Source of the DNA: Paracoccus saliphilus
GTDB lineage: Bacteria; Pseudomonadota; Alphaproteobacteria; Rhodobacterales; Rhodobacteraceae
Assembly (NCBI GenBank): GCA_003255745.1
Contig: QKYL01000026.1
Location: 1-64,000 of the forward strand
Direction of reading: 5' to 3'
DNA length: 64,000 nucleotides
The position numbers and the translations under genes were made by a program. Below the pieces are notes generated by a model. The model did no database searches. It was not told where the DNA came from and saw nothing but the letters and a program-made list of their open reading frames with translations. This document shows, one piece after another, positions 47,606 to 57,549 of the stretch (the stretch's first letter is position 1; every line of letters begins with the position of its first letter).

Positions 47606-48304
47606 ATGAAACTGGTAGTCATCAATCCAAATTCCACGCAGACGATGACCGACAAGATCATCGCCTCGGCGCGTGCGGTGGCCTCGCAGGGCGTCGATGT
47701 GCAGGGACGCACCGCCCATGGCGCCCCTGCCAGCATCGAAGGCCATTACGACGAGGTCATGTCGGCCGCCCACCTGCTGCGCGAGGTGCAGCAGGCCCAG
47801 GCCGAAGGTGCCGATGCCATTGTTGTTGCCTGCTTCGACGACCCCGCCATCGGCGCCTGCCGCGAGGTGGCAACCGGGCCGGTGCTTGGCATCTGCGAGG
47901 CGGGCGTAAAGGCGGCCAGCATGATCGCCACGTCGTTTTCGATCGTCACCACCCTGCCTCGGTCGGTCCCGGTCATCGAGGAACTGGTACGCAAATACGG
48001 CCTGGACCACCAATGCCGCCGCGTCCGGTCCGCCGCAATCCCCGTCCTTGCGCTGGAGGAGCCCGGCTCGAATGCCCGCCAGCTGGTCCGCGCCGAGATC
48101 CTGCGCGCCATCGAGGAGGACCGCTGCGAGGCTGTCGTGCTGGGCTGTGCTGGCATGTCCGACCTGACCGAATGGTTGAGCGAGGAAACCGGCATCCCGG
48201 TCATCGACGGCGTGACCGTTGCCACAAAGTTCGCCGAGGCGCTGGTAGGCGCCGGACTGAAGACCTCCAAGATCGGCGCCTATGCGCAGCCGATCCAAAA
48301 ATAA
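47606..48304 (+). CDS. Aspartate/glutamate (hydantoin-type) racemase
   Basis: A 232-residue protein of the Asp/Glu/hydantoin racemase family. MKLVVINPNSTQTMTDKI opens the fold. The two catalytic cysteines are visible in AIVVACFDDPAIGACREVA near residue 74 and EAVVLGCAGMSDLTEWLSEE near 180. VIDGVTVATKFAEALVGAGL ends it. Together with an NCS1 permease and a GntR regulator it suggests uptake and racemisation of hydantoin, allantoin or a related compound. No hydantoinase is in the window. The true substrate is therefore open. Confidence 0.88.
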   Translation: MKLVVINPNSTQTMTDKIIASARAVASQGVDVQGRTAHGAPASIEGHYDEVMSAAHLLREVQQAQAEGADAIVVACFDDPAIGACREVATGPVLGICEAGVKAASMIATSFSIVTTLPRSVPVIEELVRKYGLDHQCRRVRSAAIPVLALEEPGSNARQLVRAEILRAIEEDRCEAVVLGCAGMSDLTEWLSEETGIPVIDGVTVATKFAEALVGAGLKTSKIGAYAQPIQK

Positions 48305-48341
48305 GAAAAACCGCCACATCTTCAGACAGGGAGTCTGACAC

Positions 48342-49706
48342 ATGACCCATACGGGAACGGCTGCGGACCACGCGCCGCGTGCGGCGCAGGTCGCGGATGA
48401 CAAGAAGTTCGGAGAGGAATCGCTGGCCCCGCAGCAGACGCGCATCATGGACCCTTGGTCCTACCTGTTCGCCTGGCTGGGCGGCTGCGTCAGCATCGGC
48501 ACCTTCACGGTCGGTTCGGGCCTGGTGGGCACGCTGAACCTGGTCCAGACGGTGCTGGCCATTGCCATCGGCTGCACGGTGATCGGCGTCGCGTTGATGA
48601 TCAACGGCCGCGCGGGCCACAAATATGGCATTCCCTTCATGGTGCAGGCGCGATCGGCTTATGGCTTTTCCGGCACGCGCCTGCCGGCCCTGGTCCGCTC
48701 GGTCCCGGCGATCGTGTGGTACGGGTTCCAAAGCTGGATCGGTGCCGGGGCGCTGAACCTGGTTGCGGAAACCATGTTCGGCTATTCCAACATCTGGGCC
48801 TTCTTCATCGGCTTCCAGTTCCTGCAGATCGGCCTGTCGGTGCTGGGCTTTCACGGCATCAAGTGGCTGGAGAACATCGGCGCCGTCTTCATCATCGGTG
48901 CGCTGGTCTACATGTTCTTCAGCGTGATCGGCCGCTATGGCGACCAGATCAGCACCAACCTGATCCAGGCCGAAGGCACATGGGGTGCGCCCTTCTGGGG
49001 GGCCACGATGCTGTTCCTGGGCGTCTATTCGACGATGATGCTGAACGTGTCCGACTATTCGCGCGAATTGCAGCACAAGGTCGGGTCCGGGCGGCAGGTG
49101 GCGATCTATGCCAATTCGATCCTGCCTGCGACGTTGTTCATGGGGCTGATCGGCCTGATGGTGTCCAGCGCGACCGGAGAGGTCGATCCGATCCGCGTCT
49201 TTGCCAGCGCGGTGGACAACAAGGTCCTGCTGGTCGTCACGCTGCTGTTCATCGCCTTTGCGCAGGTGACAACGAACATCCTGAACAACGTCGTGCCGCC
49301 CGCCTATGCGATGATGGACGTCTTCAATCTATCCTTCCGGTCGGCGGCGGTGATCGTGGGTCTGCTGGCCTTCGCAACCTTCCCGTGGATGCTGGTGCGC
49401 GACGAATCCGCGGCGGGCCTTGGACTGTTCATCCAGACCTACAGCGCCTTCCTGGGACCGATTTTCGCGATCCTGGTCGTGGACTACTATGTGATCCGCC
49501 GCCAGACGCTGGACCTGGACAAGCTCTATGACGCGGCAGGTCCCTATCGCGGCATCAATCCTGCCGCAGTCATCGCCACCGGGGTGGGCGTGGTCGTGGC
49601 GCTGATCTTTTCGGGGATCAGCTGGTATGCCAGCCTGATCCCGGCGGGCCTCAGCTATTACCTGCTGATGCAGTACCTGCCCTCGGCCCGCCGCTTCCGG
49701 GACTGA
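48342..49706 (+). CDS. NCS1-family nucleobase/hydantoin permease
   Basis: The 454-residue membrane protein has about twelve helices and NCS1 signatures: DPWSYLFAWLGGCVSIGTF near residue 37, GIPFMVQARSAYGFSG near 93, VRSVPAIVWYGFQSWIGAGA near 115 and MLNVSDYSRELQHKVGSG near 230. NCS1 carriers move cytosine, allantoin, hydantoins or similar compounds with Na+ or H+. It follows the racemase by 37 bases and ends before a strong terminator, so the two form one transcription unit. Confidence 0.92.
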   Translation: MTHTGTAADHAPRAAQVADDKKFGEESLAPQQTRIMDPWSYLFAWLGGCVSIGTFTVGSGLVGTLNLVQTVLAIAIGCTVIGVALMINGRAGHKYGIPFMVQARSAYGFSGTRLPALVRSVPAIVWYGFQSWIGAGALNLVAETMFGYSNIWAFFIGFQFLQIGLSVLGFHGIKWLENIGAVFIIGALVYMFFSVIGRYGDQISTNLIQAEGTWGAPFWGATMLFLGVYSTMMLNVSDYSRELQHKVGSGRQVAIYANSILPATLFMGLIGLMVSSATGEVDPIRVFASAVDNKVLLVVTLLFIAFAQVTTNILNNVVPPAYAMMDVFNLSFRSAAVIVGLLAFATFPWMLVRDESAAGLGLFIQTYSAFLGPIFAILVVDYYVIRRQTLDLDKLYDAAGPYRGINPAAVIATGVGVVVALIFSGISWYASLIPAGLSYYLLMQYLPSARRFRD

Positions 49707-49717
49707 GGCGGATAAGG

Positions 49718-49745
49718 GAAAGCCCCCGCCTTGGCGGGGGCTTTC
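49718..49745. terminator. Bidirectional rho-independent terminator
   Basis: GAAAGCCCCCGCC and GGCGGGGGCTTTC form a 13-bp perfect stem with a two-base centre. It lies between the stops of the NCS1 permease (+) and glgP (-) and can serve both. Confidence 0.88.
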
Positions 49746-49751
49746 TGCCCA

Positions 49752-52142
49752 TCAGGCCGTGGTCATCGGATCGGCATGCCAGATGTCGCGCATATAGCCG
49801 CGAATGGTCCGGTCGGACGAGAAGAAGCCCGAGCGCGCGATGTTCAGCGCCGCCATCCGGTCCCAGCTGGCCTGGTCGCGATAGGCCTGGTCCACCTGCC
49901 GCTGCATCCCGAAATATCCGTCAAAATCCGAAGCCACCAGGAACGGGTCGTCGTGCCAGGTGCGGTCCAGCAGCGAGTAATAACTGTCGGCCCGGCCAAA
50001 CCGACCTTCGGCGATCAACTGCAACGCGATCTGCAGATCCTGGCTGCGTTCAATGGCAAGCCGGGCGTGACCGGGGGTGGCCTTTTCGGCCTCGGCCTCG
50101 GCCGCGGTCAGACCGAACAGGAAGAAGTTCTCGGCCCCGACCAGTTCGCGGATCTCTACGTTTGCCCCGTCCAGTGTGCCGATGGTCAGGGCGCCGTTCA
50201 TGGTGAACTTCATGTTGCCGGTGCCCGATGCCTCCTTGCCCGCGGTGCTGATCTGCTCGGACAGGTCGGCGGCGGGGATCAGGTCCTCGGCCATCGAAAC
50301 GTTGTAGTTCGGCGGATAAGCGATCTGGAGGTATTTTGATGTCACCGGGTCGCTGTTGATCGTCGCGGCCACGTCGTTGATCAGGTGGATCACCGATTTT
50401 GCCAGCCAGTATCCGGGCGCCGCCTTGCCGCCAAAGATCTTGACGCGCGGGGTCCAGTCGCCGTTCGGGTTGTCATGGATGCGCCGCCACAGCGCGATCG
50501 CCTCCAGGATGTTCAGAAGCTGGCGCTTATATTCGTGCATTCGCTTGATCTGCACGTCGAAGATCGCGTCCGGGTCCGCCTTGACCCCCAAGTCGGCCAG
50601 CAGGCCATTGGACAGCCAAACCTTGTTGGCGCGCTTGGCCGCCCGCAGTTGATCGCGGACCCCCCCATCCTCGGCATGAGGTTCCAGCCCCTTCAGCTGG
50701 TCCAGATCAGCGGTCCAGCCGGTGCCGATCGTGTCGTCCAGAAGCCGCGCCAAGGCGGGGTTCGCCATGCGCAGCCAGCGGCGCGGCGCCACGCCGTTAG
50801 TCTGGTTCACGATCCGGTCGGGATGCAGCTTGTGCAGGTCAGCAAAGACCGTGTCCTTGACCAGGTCGGTGTGCAGCGCAGACACGCCGTTCACGCGGCC
50901 AGCCATGATGAAGGCCAGTTCGCCCATGTGGACCTGGTCGCCATGAACGATGCCGACATGGGAGGGGCGGTTGGTGGTTCCCCGGTGATCCTCGTCGATC
51001 ATCTGGATGATCTGCATGTGGCGGGGCAGGACGCGGCCCATCAGCCAGGTGGACCAGCGCTCCAGCGCCTCGGGCAGCAGCGTGTGGTTGGTATAGTTCA
51101 GCGACCGCTGCGCCAGGTCGCGCGCCCGGTCGAACGGCAGACCGTGGCCATCCATCAGCAGGCGGATCAGCTCGGGTCCGGCGATGGCCGGATGGGTGTC
51201 GTTCAGCTGGATCGCCACCTTTTCAGGCAGCAGGTCCAGGTCATCGCCATGTTCGGCCAGAAAGCGTCGCAGGATGTCCTGCAACGCGGCGGAGGTCAGA
51301 AAATATTCCTGCTTCAGCCGCAACTCCTTGCCGGACTCGGTTGTGTCGTCGGGATAAAGCACCCGCGACAGCGTCCGGGCCAGCGCCTCGGGCTCGGCCG
51401 CCGCCGTGTAATCGCCGGCGTTGAAGCGCGGCAGGTCCAGAAGCGTGGTGGGATGGGCGCCCCACAGCCGCAGGCTGTTGGCCCAGGTGCCGCCCCATCC
51501 GATCACCGGCGTGTCATAGGCGCGCGCGATGACGCTTTCGCCCGGATGCCAGACGGCGCGTCCGTCCACCGTCTCGACATGGCCCTTGAACCCGATCTCA
51601 TAGCTGTAATCGATGCGCACGAATTCCCACGGATGCGGCTGGTTCAGCCAGTCTTCCGGCGTCTCGACCTGCTGGCCGCCTTCGAAACGCTGGCGGAACA
51701 GCCCATGCTCATAGCGGATGCCATAGCCGAAGGCTGGGCAATGCAGCGAGGACAGCGATTCCATGAAGCAGGCCGCCAGCCGCCCCAGACCGCCATTGCC
51801 AAGCGCGGCATCGGGCTCATTGTCCAGAATCTTCTGCTCGTCCAGGCCCAGCAGGGTCAGCGCCTCGCCCATCGCCGGTTCCAGTTGCAGGTTGACAATC
51901 GCGTCGCCCAGGATGCGGCCGATCAGGAATTCCATCGACAGGTAATAGACCCGCTTGGCCCCCTGGTCGCGCGCTGCGCGGATCGCCTCGACCCAGGGGC
52001 CGACCATAAGATCGCGCACCGTATAGCTGACGGCCAGGCGCCAATCGAAAACGGTTGCGAATTCCGGACCGCGGCCCTGGGTGTGGGTCAGGTGATGCAG
52101 GATCTGATCGCGCAGGTCCTGCGCCGTAAGAGAATGGGACAA
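49752..52142 (-). CDS. glgP: Glycogen (alpha-glucan) phosphorylase
   Basis: GlgP releases glucose-1-phosphate from glycogen ends. The 796-residue protein has the family start VSYTVRDLMVGPWVEAI, YLSMEFLIGRILGDAI near residue 65, and IQLNDTHPAIAGPELIRLLM. The PLP site EASGTGNMKFTMNGALTIGT lies near residue 640, with the Schiff-base lysine in NMK. It closes the glg operon, 24 bases behind the amylosucrase-like gene. The terminator follows. Confidence 0.96.
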   Translation of the reverse strand: MSHSLTAQDLRDQILHHLTHTQGRGPEFATVFDWRLAVSYTVRDLMVGPWVEAIRAARDQGAKRVYYLSMEFLIGRILGDAIVNLQLEPAMGEALTLLGLDEQKILDNEPDAALGNGGLGRLAACFMESLSSLHCPAFGYGIRYEHGLFRQRFEGGQQVETPEDWLNQPHPWEFVRIDYSYEIGFKGHVETVDGRAVWHPGESVIARAYDTPVIGWGGTWANSLRLWGAHPTTLLDLPRFNAGDYTAAAEPEALARTLSRVLYPDDTTESGKELRLKQEYFLTSAALQDILRRFLAEHGDDLDLLPEKVAIQLNDTHPAIAGPELIRLLMDGHGLPFDRARDLAQRSLNYTNHTLLPEALERWSTWLMGRVLPRHMQIIQMIDEDHRGTTNRPSHVGIVHGDQVHMGELAFIMAGRVNGVSALHTDLVKDTVFADLHKLHPDRIVNQTNGVAPRRWLRMANPALARLLDDTIGTGWTADLDQLKGLEPHAEDGGVRDQLRAAKRANKVWLSNGLLADLGVKADPDAIFDVQIKRMHEYKRQLLNILEAIALWRRIHDNPNGDWTPRVKIFGGKAAPGYWLAKSVIHLINDVAATINSDPVTSKYLQIAYPPNYNVSMAEDLIPAADLSEQISTAGKEASGTGNMKFTMNGALTIGTLDGANVEIRELVGAENFFLFGLTAAEAEAEKATPGHARLAIERSQDLQIALQLIAEGRFGRADSYYSLLDRTWHDDPFLVASDFDGYFGMQRQVDQAYRDQASWDRMAALNIARSGFFSSDRTIRGYMRDIWHADPMTTA

Positions 52143-52166
52143 GTTCGGCCTCGTGGGCAGGAGAAA

Positions 52167-54044
52167 TCAGGACAACCAGACGCGAGCATAGGGTGGCAAG
52201 GCCAGCATGTCGTCATGCAGCGCCACCGTCGCATCGGACAGGATGTCGCGCATATCCGTCACGCCTTGAAAGCGCAACCAGTCGCCCGACACCTGTTGCC
52301 AGCTTTCGGTGAAGTTGAAAAGACAAAGAATGCTCCCCTGTGGCGCGAGTCGGCAAAAGGCGAAAACCGCCGGGTTGCCGGTGTCGCGGATCAGGGTCGG
52401 ATGCGCCCCGTGCAGTCCATCGCATTGGCGGCGGCGCTGCAGGATGGCGCGTGTGCCATGCAGGATGCGACCTTCGGGCGAGGCCGGGTCGGCGCTGGCG
52501 CGGGCCGCGCGGTCCCAGTCCATCGCCGGACGGTGCAGCCAGCGGCTGTCATGCGCGTGGTCCGGCACCTGCAGATAACCATGGTCATTGGTCAGTCCCA
52601 GCTCGTCGCCCATGTAGATCAGCGGGATGCCGCCAAAGCTGGCGATCAGGGCATGGCCCATCAGGATGCGATCGATCGCCAGGTCGACCGCATGCGGGTC
52701 GCCCGAGAACAGCCCCGCCTCAAGCCCCGCCAGCGAGGCGAAGCTGCCCGAGATGCGCTTGTCGCCCGTCTGGGGGTTCACCTGGAACAGTTCACCCCGC
52801 GCAAAGCTGCCCGGAAAGCTGCCGTCGTAGAAATCCGACAGGAAGGCGCGATGCGCCGGCCCCGACAGGCCAAGCGCCCCGGCATCCTCGTCCGTCACCG
52901 CCCAACCGATGTCGTCATGGCAGCGGACATAGGTCGCATAGGTGGCGTTGGTCAGCACGGGCGGGAAGTGCGTGGCAAGCACATGGGTCATCAGGCGCGT
53001 GTCGCGGGTGGCCAAGGCCGACCAGTACTGAACCATCAGGCTGTTGTGATAGGCCAAGTTGCCCTGCCGCCCGTCATGTTCGCCCCGCCCGAAATAGGTC
53101 AGCATCTCGGCCGGGCCGACGATTGCCTCCTCCAAGTGGATCACCGCGCTGGCGGCGATCCGGGTGCAGGCCCGCAGGGCGCGCAGCAGCAGGTGCACCT
53201 CGGGCTGGCTTTGGCAGGTTGTGCCCATGCGCTTCCACATGAAGGCAACGGCGTCCAGGCGCAGCACGTCGACACCGTTGTTGGCCAGGTTCAGCATGAT
53301 CGAGACCATCTCCAGGAAGACCCGCGGATTGGCCCAGTTCAGGTCCCACTGGTGTTCGTTGAAGGTGGTCCAGACCCATTTGCCGAATTCGGGATAATGG
53401 GTAAAGCTGCCCGGCGCGGTGTGGGGAAAGATCTCGACCAGGGATTGTTCATAGGCGCGGGGCAGCGTGTCGTCGTCGAACATCAGGTACATGTCCTGAT
53501 ATTCAGGATCGCCCGCCGCCGCCCGTTGCGCCCAGTCATGTTCCTTGGCCGTGTGGTTCAGCACCAGGTCGATGCAAAGCGACATTCCGCGGCCGCGCAG
53601 CGCGTCCGCGAGCCGCTCCAGGTCGGCCATGTTGCCATAGGCCGGGTTGACCTGGCGATAATCCATCACCGAATAGCCGCCGTCGCTGTCGCCGGGGCGC
53701 GGCATCAGGCAGGGCATCAGGTGGACATAGCTGATCCCCAGGTCGCGCAGGTAGTCCAGCCGGTCATGCACCCCGGCCAGGTTGCCGGCAAAGCGGTCGA
53801 TATAGAAAACGTATCCCGCCATCTGCGCGCGCTGGAACCAGTCCGGCTCCAGGTCGCGCATCAGGTCCAGCCGCTGCAGGTCGGCGGGCCGCGCGTTCCA
53901 GCCGTCGCGCAGCACCTGCTCCAGCTGCTGGCGAAAGGCGTCATAGTCGGGGCGCCCGCCATAAAGCCGCTCCAGCATGGGCCAGAGGTCGGGGGCACTG
54001 CGCGCCATGCGCATGTCGAAGATGGTCGGGGTGCCTTGGGTCAT
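52167..54044 (-). CDS. Amylosucrase-like GH13 enzyme
   Basis: The 625-residue protein fits amylosucrase/sucrose-hydrolase (GH13_4) better than amylase: an N-terminal helical domain (LERLYGGRPDYDAFRQQLEQ), GISYVHLMPCLMPRPGDSDG, and the nucleophile Asp in VDVLRLDAVAFMWKR near residue 260. The acid Glu is in VIHLEEAIVG near 310, and the third carboxylate is in the subfamily-typical VRCHDDIGW near 375. Such enzymes transfer glucose from sucrose to glucan, or hydrolyse sucrose. It overlaps glgX by ATGA and lies inside a glycogen operon, suggesting a shortcut from sucrose to glycogen. Activity on sucrose is inferred from motifs. Confidence 0.85.
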   Translation of the reverse strand: MTQGTPTIFDMRMARSAPDLWPMLERLYGGRPDYDAFRQQLEQVLRDGWNARPADLQRLDLMRDLEPDWFQRAQMAGYVFYIDRFAGNLAGVHDRLDYLRDLGISYVHLMPCLMPRPGDSDGGYSVMDYRQVNPAYGNMADLERLADALRGRGMSLCIDLVLNHTAKEHDWAQRAAAGDPEYQDMYLMFDDDTLPRAYEQSLVEIFPHTAPGSFTHYPEFGKWVWTTFNEHQWDLNWANPRVFLEMVSIMLNLANNGVDVLRLDAVAFMWKRMGTTCQSQPEVHLLLRALRACTRIAASAVIHLEEAIVGPAEMLTYFGRGEHDGRQGNLAYHNSLMVQYWSALATRDTRLMTHVLATHFPPVLTNATYATYVRCHDDIGWAVTDEDAGALGLSGPAHRAFLSDFYDGSFPGSFARGELFQVNPQTGDKRISGSFASLAGLEAGLFSGDPHAVDLAIDRILMGHALIASFGGIPLIYMGDELGLTNDHGYLQVPDHAHDSRWLHRPAMDWDRAARASADPASPEGRILHGTRAILQRRRQCDGLHGAHPTLIRDTGNPAVFAFCRLAPQGSILCLFNFTESWQQVSGDWLRFQGVTDMRDILSDATVALHDDMLALPPYARVWLS

Positions 54045-56128
54045 GCATCCTGGCTCTGGTCGGTAAGAACGAACGCGACAACGCTTTCGGCGGGAATAGG
54101 TTCGACCGCCTGCGCGGCCTCGTCCGGGTCGTTGTCGCGGGTGCTGTCCAAGCGGCGTCGCCAGCGCCCGCCCTGCGCCGTGTCAGGCAGGCGCACTTGC
54201 GCGTCGGGACCGTTGTTGAAGACGACGAAGACCGCGCCGGTCAGGGCCGCATAGGCCGGGGTGCCCGAGGCCATGCGCATCTCGGCCGCCAGCAGGCGCA
54301 GCTGGGGATCGTTCCAGTCGTCGGTGGTCATCGCCGCGCCATCCGCGCGCCGCCAGAACAGGTCGGGCAACCCGTCCTGTTCGCGCGCCTGGCTGTGGAG
54401 GAACCGCTTTTGCCGCAGGATCGGATGCGCGCGGCGAAAGGCGATAACCCGCCGGACAAAGTCCAGAAAGACCGGGTCGGCGCCGTTCCAGTCGATCCAT
54501 CCGGTCGGGTTGTCCTGGCAATAGGCATTGTTGTTGCCGCCTTGGGAATTGCCCAGCTCGTCCCCGGCCAGCAGCATGGGCGTGCCCTGGCTCAGCATCA
54601 GGGTGGCGATCAGGTTGCGGCGGCGGCGGTTGCGGCGGGCGCGGATCGCCGGATCGTCGGTCGGGCCCTCGGTGCCCATGTTGTCGGACAGGTTGTGGCC
54701 GTGGCCGTCGCGGTTTTCCTCGCCATTGGCGCCGTTCTGCTTTTGGGCATAGCTGACCGTGTCCATCAGCGTGAAGCCGTCATGGGCCGCGATGAAGTTG
54801 ACGCTGGAGGTCGCGGCCCGCCCGTCATGGTCGAAACGCGCCGCCGATCCCGCCACCCGCTTGGCCAGCTTGCCGATCCGCCCCGGATCCCCCCGCCAAA
54901 AGCTGCGGATCTGGTCGCGAAAGCGGTCGTTCCATTCGGCGAAAGGGGCGGGATAGGCGCCCAGCTGATAGCCGTCATGGCCCAGGTCCCAGGGTTCGGC
55001 AATCAGCTTGACCTGGTTCAGGACCGGGTCCTGACGGATCGCCCGGAACAGCGGGGCGTCCCGTTCAAAGACGCCGCGGGTGCGCCCCAGCACCGAGGCC
55101 AGGTCAAAGCGGAACCCGTCCACATGCATCACCTGCACCCAGTATCGCAGGCTGTCCATGACCAGCCGCAGCGCAAAGGGATTGTCCAGGTTCAGCACGT
55201 TCCCGGTTCCCGCGTCGTTGACGTAAAAGCGGGGGTCATCGGCCAGACGGTAATAGGAGGCGTTGTCCAGCCCGCGAAAGCTGAGCGTCGGGCCCAGCTC
55301 GTTCCCCTCGGCGGTGTGGTTGTAGACCACGTCCAGGATCACCTCGATCCCGGCGCGGTGGAACCGCGCGACCATCTGCTGGAACTCGGCGATCTCGCCC
55401 CCCTGCATGTAACGCGGCTCGGGTGCAAAGAAGCCATATGACATGTAGCCCCAATAGTTCCGCAGCCCCTTGTCGGTCAGGAAACGGTCGTCGGCAAAGG
55501 CATGGACCGGCAGCAGTTCGATCGCCGTCACACCAAGGCGCGTCAGATGGTCCAGTACCGGTTCGGAGGCCAGGGCCAGGTAGGTGCCGGGATGCGCCAG
55601 GTCGGTACGCCCGGCGGTCAGACCCTTCACATGCGCCTCGTAGATCACCGTTTCGGTCAGGGGGCGGCGCAGCGGGTGGTCATGGCCCCAGGAAAAGCTT
55701 GGATCGACCACTACGGATTTCGGCATGTGATGGGCGCTGTCGCGGCGGTCGAAGGACAGGTCCGCATCGGCATGGCCCGCGCGAAAGCCGAACAAGGCGT
55801 CATGGTTGCGCGGGGTGCCGGTCAGCTGCTTGGCATAGGGGTCGATCAGCAGCTTGTGCGGGTTGAAGCGGTGACCCTCCTGCGGGCGATAAGGGCCATG
55901 GACCCGATAGCCATAGCGCTGGCCAGGACGCAGCCCCTCGACATGGCCGTGCCAGACGTGACCTTCGCGTTCAGGCAGGTCGATCCGCGTCTCTCGGTGG
56001 CCGTCGAACAGGCACAGGACCACCCGCTCCGCATGTTGCGAAAACAGTGCGAAGTTGACACCTGCCCCGTCAAAGGTCGCGCCCAAGGGCGAAGGATGCC
56101 CGGCCGAGATGGCATGCGTGGACGTCAT
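54041..56128 (-). CDS. glgX: Glycogen debranching enzyme
   Basis: GlgX hydrolyses alpha-1,6 branches of phosphorylase-trimmed glycogen. The 695-residue protein has an N-terminal CBM48-like domain (PLGATFDGAGVNFALFSQHA), VIYEAHVKGLTAG near residue 160 and EVILDVVYNHTAEGNELGP. The nucleophile is in HVDGFRFDLASVLGR near 340, the acid in LIAEPWDLGHDGYQLG, and the third Asp in VNFIAAHDGFTLMDTVSY. The ATG at 56128 overlaps glgA by ATGA; the frame upstream is a shadow. Normal length. Confidence 0.95.
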   Translation of the reverse strand: MTSTHAISAGHPSPLGATFDGAGVNFALFSQHAERVVLCLFDGHRETRIDLPEREGHVWHGHVEGLRPGQRYGYRVHGPYRPQEGHRFNPHKLLIDPYAKQLTGTPRNHDALFGFRAGHADADLSFDRRDSAHHMPKSVVVDPSFSWGHDHPLRRPLTETVIYEAHVKGLTAGRTDLAHPGTYLALASEPVLDHLTRLGVTAIELLPVHAFADDRFLTDKGLRNYWGYMSYGFFAPEPRYMQGGEIAEFQQMVARFHRAGIEVILDVVYNHTAEGNELGPTLSFRGLDNASYYRLADDPRFYVNDAGTGNVLNLDNPFALRLVMDSLRYWVQVMHVDGFRFDLASVLGRTRGVFERDAPLFRAIRQDPVLNQVKLIAEPWDLGHDGYQLGAYPAPFAEWNDRFRDQIRSFWRGDPGRIGKLAKRVAGSAARFDHDGRAATSSVNFIAAHDGFTLMDTVSYAQKQNGANGEENRDGHGHNLSDNMGTEGPTDDPAIRARRNRRRRNLIATLMLSQGTPMLLAGDELGNSQGGNNNAYCQDNPTGWIDWNGADPVFLDFVRRVIAFRRAHPILRQKRFLHSQAREQDGLPDLFWRRADGAAMTTDDWNDPQLRLLAAEMRMASGTPAYAALTGAVFVVFNNGPDAQVRLPDTAQGGRWRRRLDSTRDNDPDEAAQAVEPIPAESVVAFVLTDQSQDA

Positions 56129-57549
56129 CGGGCCGCAACAAGATCGGCATAAAGCGCCGCATAGGCCGCCGCGGACTGGCCCCAGCCCACGGGCTGCGCC
56201 ATGGCATTGGTCTGCAGTTGCGCCCATGTCGCGCCGTCGCGGTACAGGCTGACCAGGCGGACCAGCGCGTTGCACAGCGCTTGGGCGGTCACCGGGGCAA
56301 ACTGGATGCCGGTGGCCACGCCCTGCGCCAGCGCGGCGGGCGAGGCGTTGATGACGGTGTCGGCCAGCCCGCCGGTCAGCGCCACCACCGGCACCGTGCC
56401 ATAACGCAGCCCGTACATCTGCGTCAGACCGCAGGGTTCAAAGCGCGAGGGGACCAGGATGGCATCGCCGCCCGCGATCAGACGATGCGAGAAGCCCTCG
56501 TCATAGCCGATGCGCACCGCCACGTTCGGATCGGCGGCGGCATGGCGAAAAGCCTGCTCGATCCCCGGATCGCCCGATCCAAGCACCGCCAGCTGGCCGC
56601 CCTGTTCCAGCAGGGTGGGCAGCATCTCCAGCACCAGGTCCAGTCCCTTCTGGTGGGACATGCGCGACACGATCACGCACAGCGGACCCTGGACCTGGGG
56701 CAGCCCCAGTTCCGCCTGCAGCGCCCTTTTAGCCGCGATCTTGCCCGACGGCGTTGAATAGGGACTGATGGCGGGGTCGGTGGCAGGGTTCCAGAGGTCT
56801 TCGTCGATACCGTTCAGGATGCCATGCAGCACGTTTCGGCGGTGTCGCATGACCCCGTCCAAACCCATGCCGAATTCGGGCGTCATCAGTTCCTCGGCAT
56901 AGCTGGGCGAAACGGTGGTCAGCGCATCCGCCCCCATCAGCCCAGCCTTGAGTGCCGAGATGCCGCCCCAGAATTCATAGCCCTCGCTGTGAAAGCGCGC
57001 AGGGTCCAGGCGCAGCGACGACAGCCGCCAGGGGTCGGTCGATCCGTTAAAGGCGATGTTGTGGATGGTCAGCAGCGTGCGCACGTCGCTGCCGCCCATT
57101 TGGCGCAGGTATTCGGTCGCAAAGCCCGCCTGCCAGTCATGGCCGTGCAGCACCTGCGGCCGCCAGCCGCCCGCGCCATGCCGGGCGACATGGGCCCCCA
57201 CCCAGGACAGGGCGGCAAAGCGTTCCGGGTTGTCAGGCCAGTCGCGGCCGTCCGGCGCCAGATAGGGACCGCCGCTGCGCGCGAACAGGTGCGGCGCGTC
57301 GATCACCAGCAGGTCCAGACCGGCGGCGGCCCCCTCCAGCAGGCGCGCTGCGCCGCCGAAGAGGTCGTCGAAACGGCCGATCTCGGCCGTGTCCTGCAAC
57401 GCCGCCATCACCGCCGGATAGCCCGGCAGCAGGGTCCGCATCCGTACGCCGTGACCCGCCAGCGCGGCCGGCAGCGCGCCCACCACATCGGCCAGGCCGC
57501 CCGTCTTGACCAGGGGCGCGCATTCCGAGGCAACAGAAAGAACCTGCAT
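56125..57549 (-). CDS. glgA: Glycogen synthase (ADP-glucose)
   Basis: GlgA extends alpha-1,4-glucan with ADP-glucose. The 474-residue GT5 protein begins with the ADP-glucose lysine motif [20 protein letters not shown]. It has VLHGHDWQAGFATEYLR and LLTIHNIAFNGST in the N-domain, VIVSRMSHQKGLDLVLEML near residue 300 and LVPSRFEPCGLTQMYGLRYG with the catalytic glutamate near 385. The start shares a base with the glgC stop. All GT5 motifs are present. Confidence 0.96.
   Translation of the reverse strand: MQVLSVASECAPLVKTGGLADVVGALPAALAGHGVRMRTLLPGYPAVMAALQDTAEIGRFDDLFGGAARLLEGAAAGLDLLVIDAPHLFARSGGPYLAPDGRDWPDNPERFAALSWVGAHVARHGAGGWRPQVLHGHDWQAGFATEYLRQMGGSDVRTLLTIHNIAFNGSTDPWRLSSLRLDPARFHSEGYEFWGGISALKAGLMGADALTTVSPSYAEELMTPEFGMGLDGVMRHRRNVLHGILNGIDEDLWNPATDPAISPYSTPSGKIAAKRALQAELGLPQVQGPLCVIVSRMSHQKGLDLVLEMLPTLLEQGGQLAVLGSGDPGIEQAFRHAAADPNVAVRIGYDEGFSHRLIAGGDAILVPSRFEPCGLTQMYGLRYGTVPVVALTGGLADTVINASPAALAQGVATGIQFAPVTAQALCNALVRLVSLYRDGATWAQLQTNAMAQPVGWGQSAAAYAALYADLVAAR

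Noticed and set aside
50385..54254. A 1289-codon + strand frame
   Set aside because: It is antisense to glgP and the amylosucrase-like gene, which carry complete catalytic motifs. GC-rich codon use keeps the opposite strand open.
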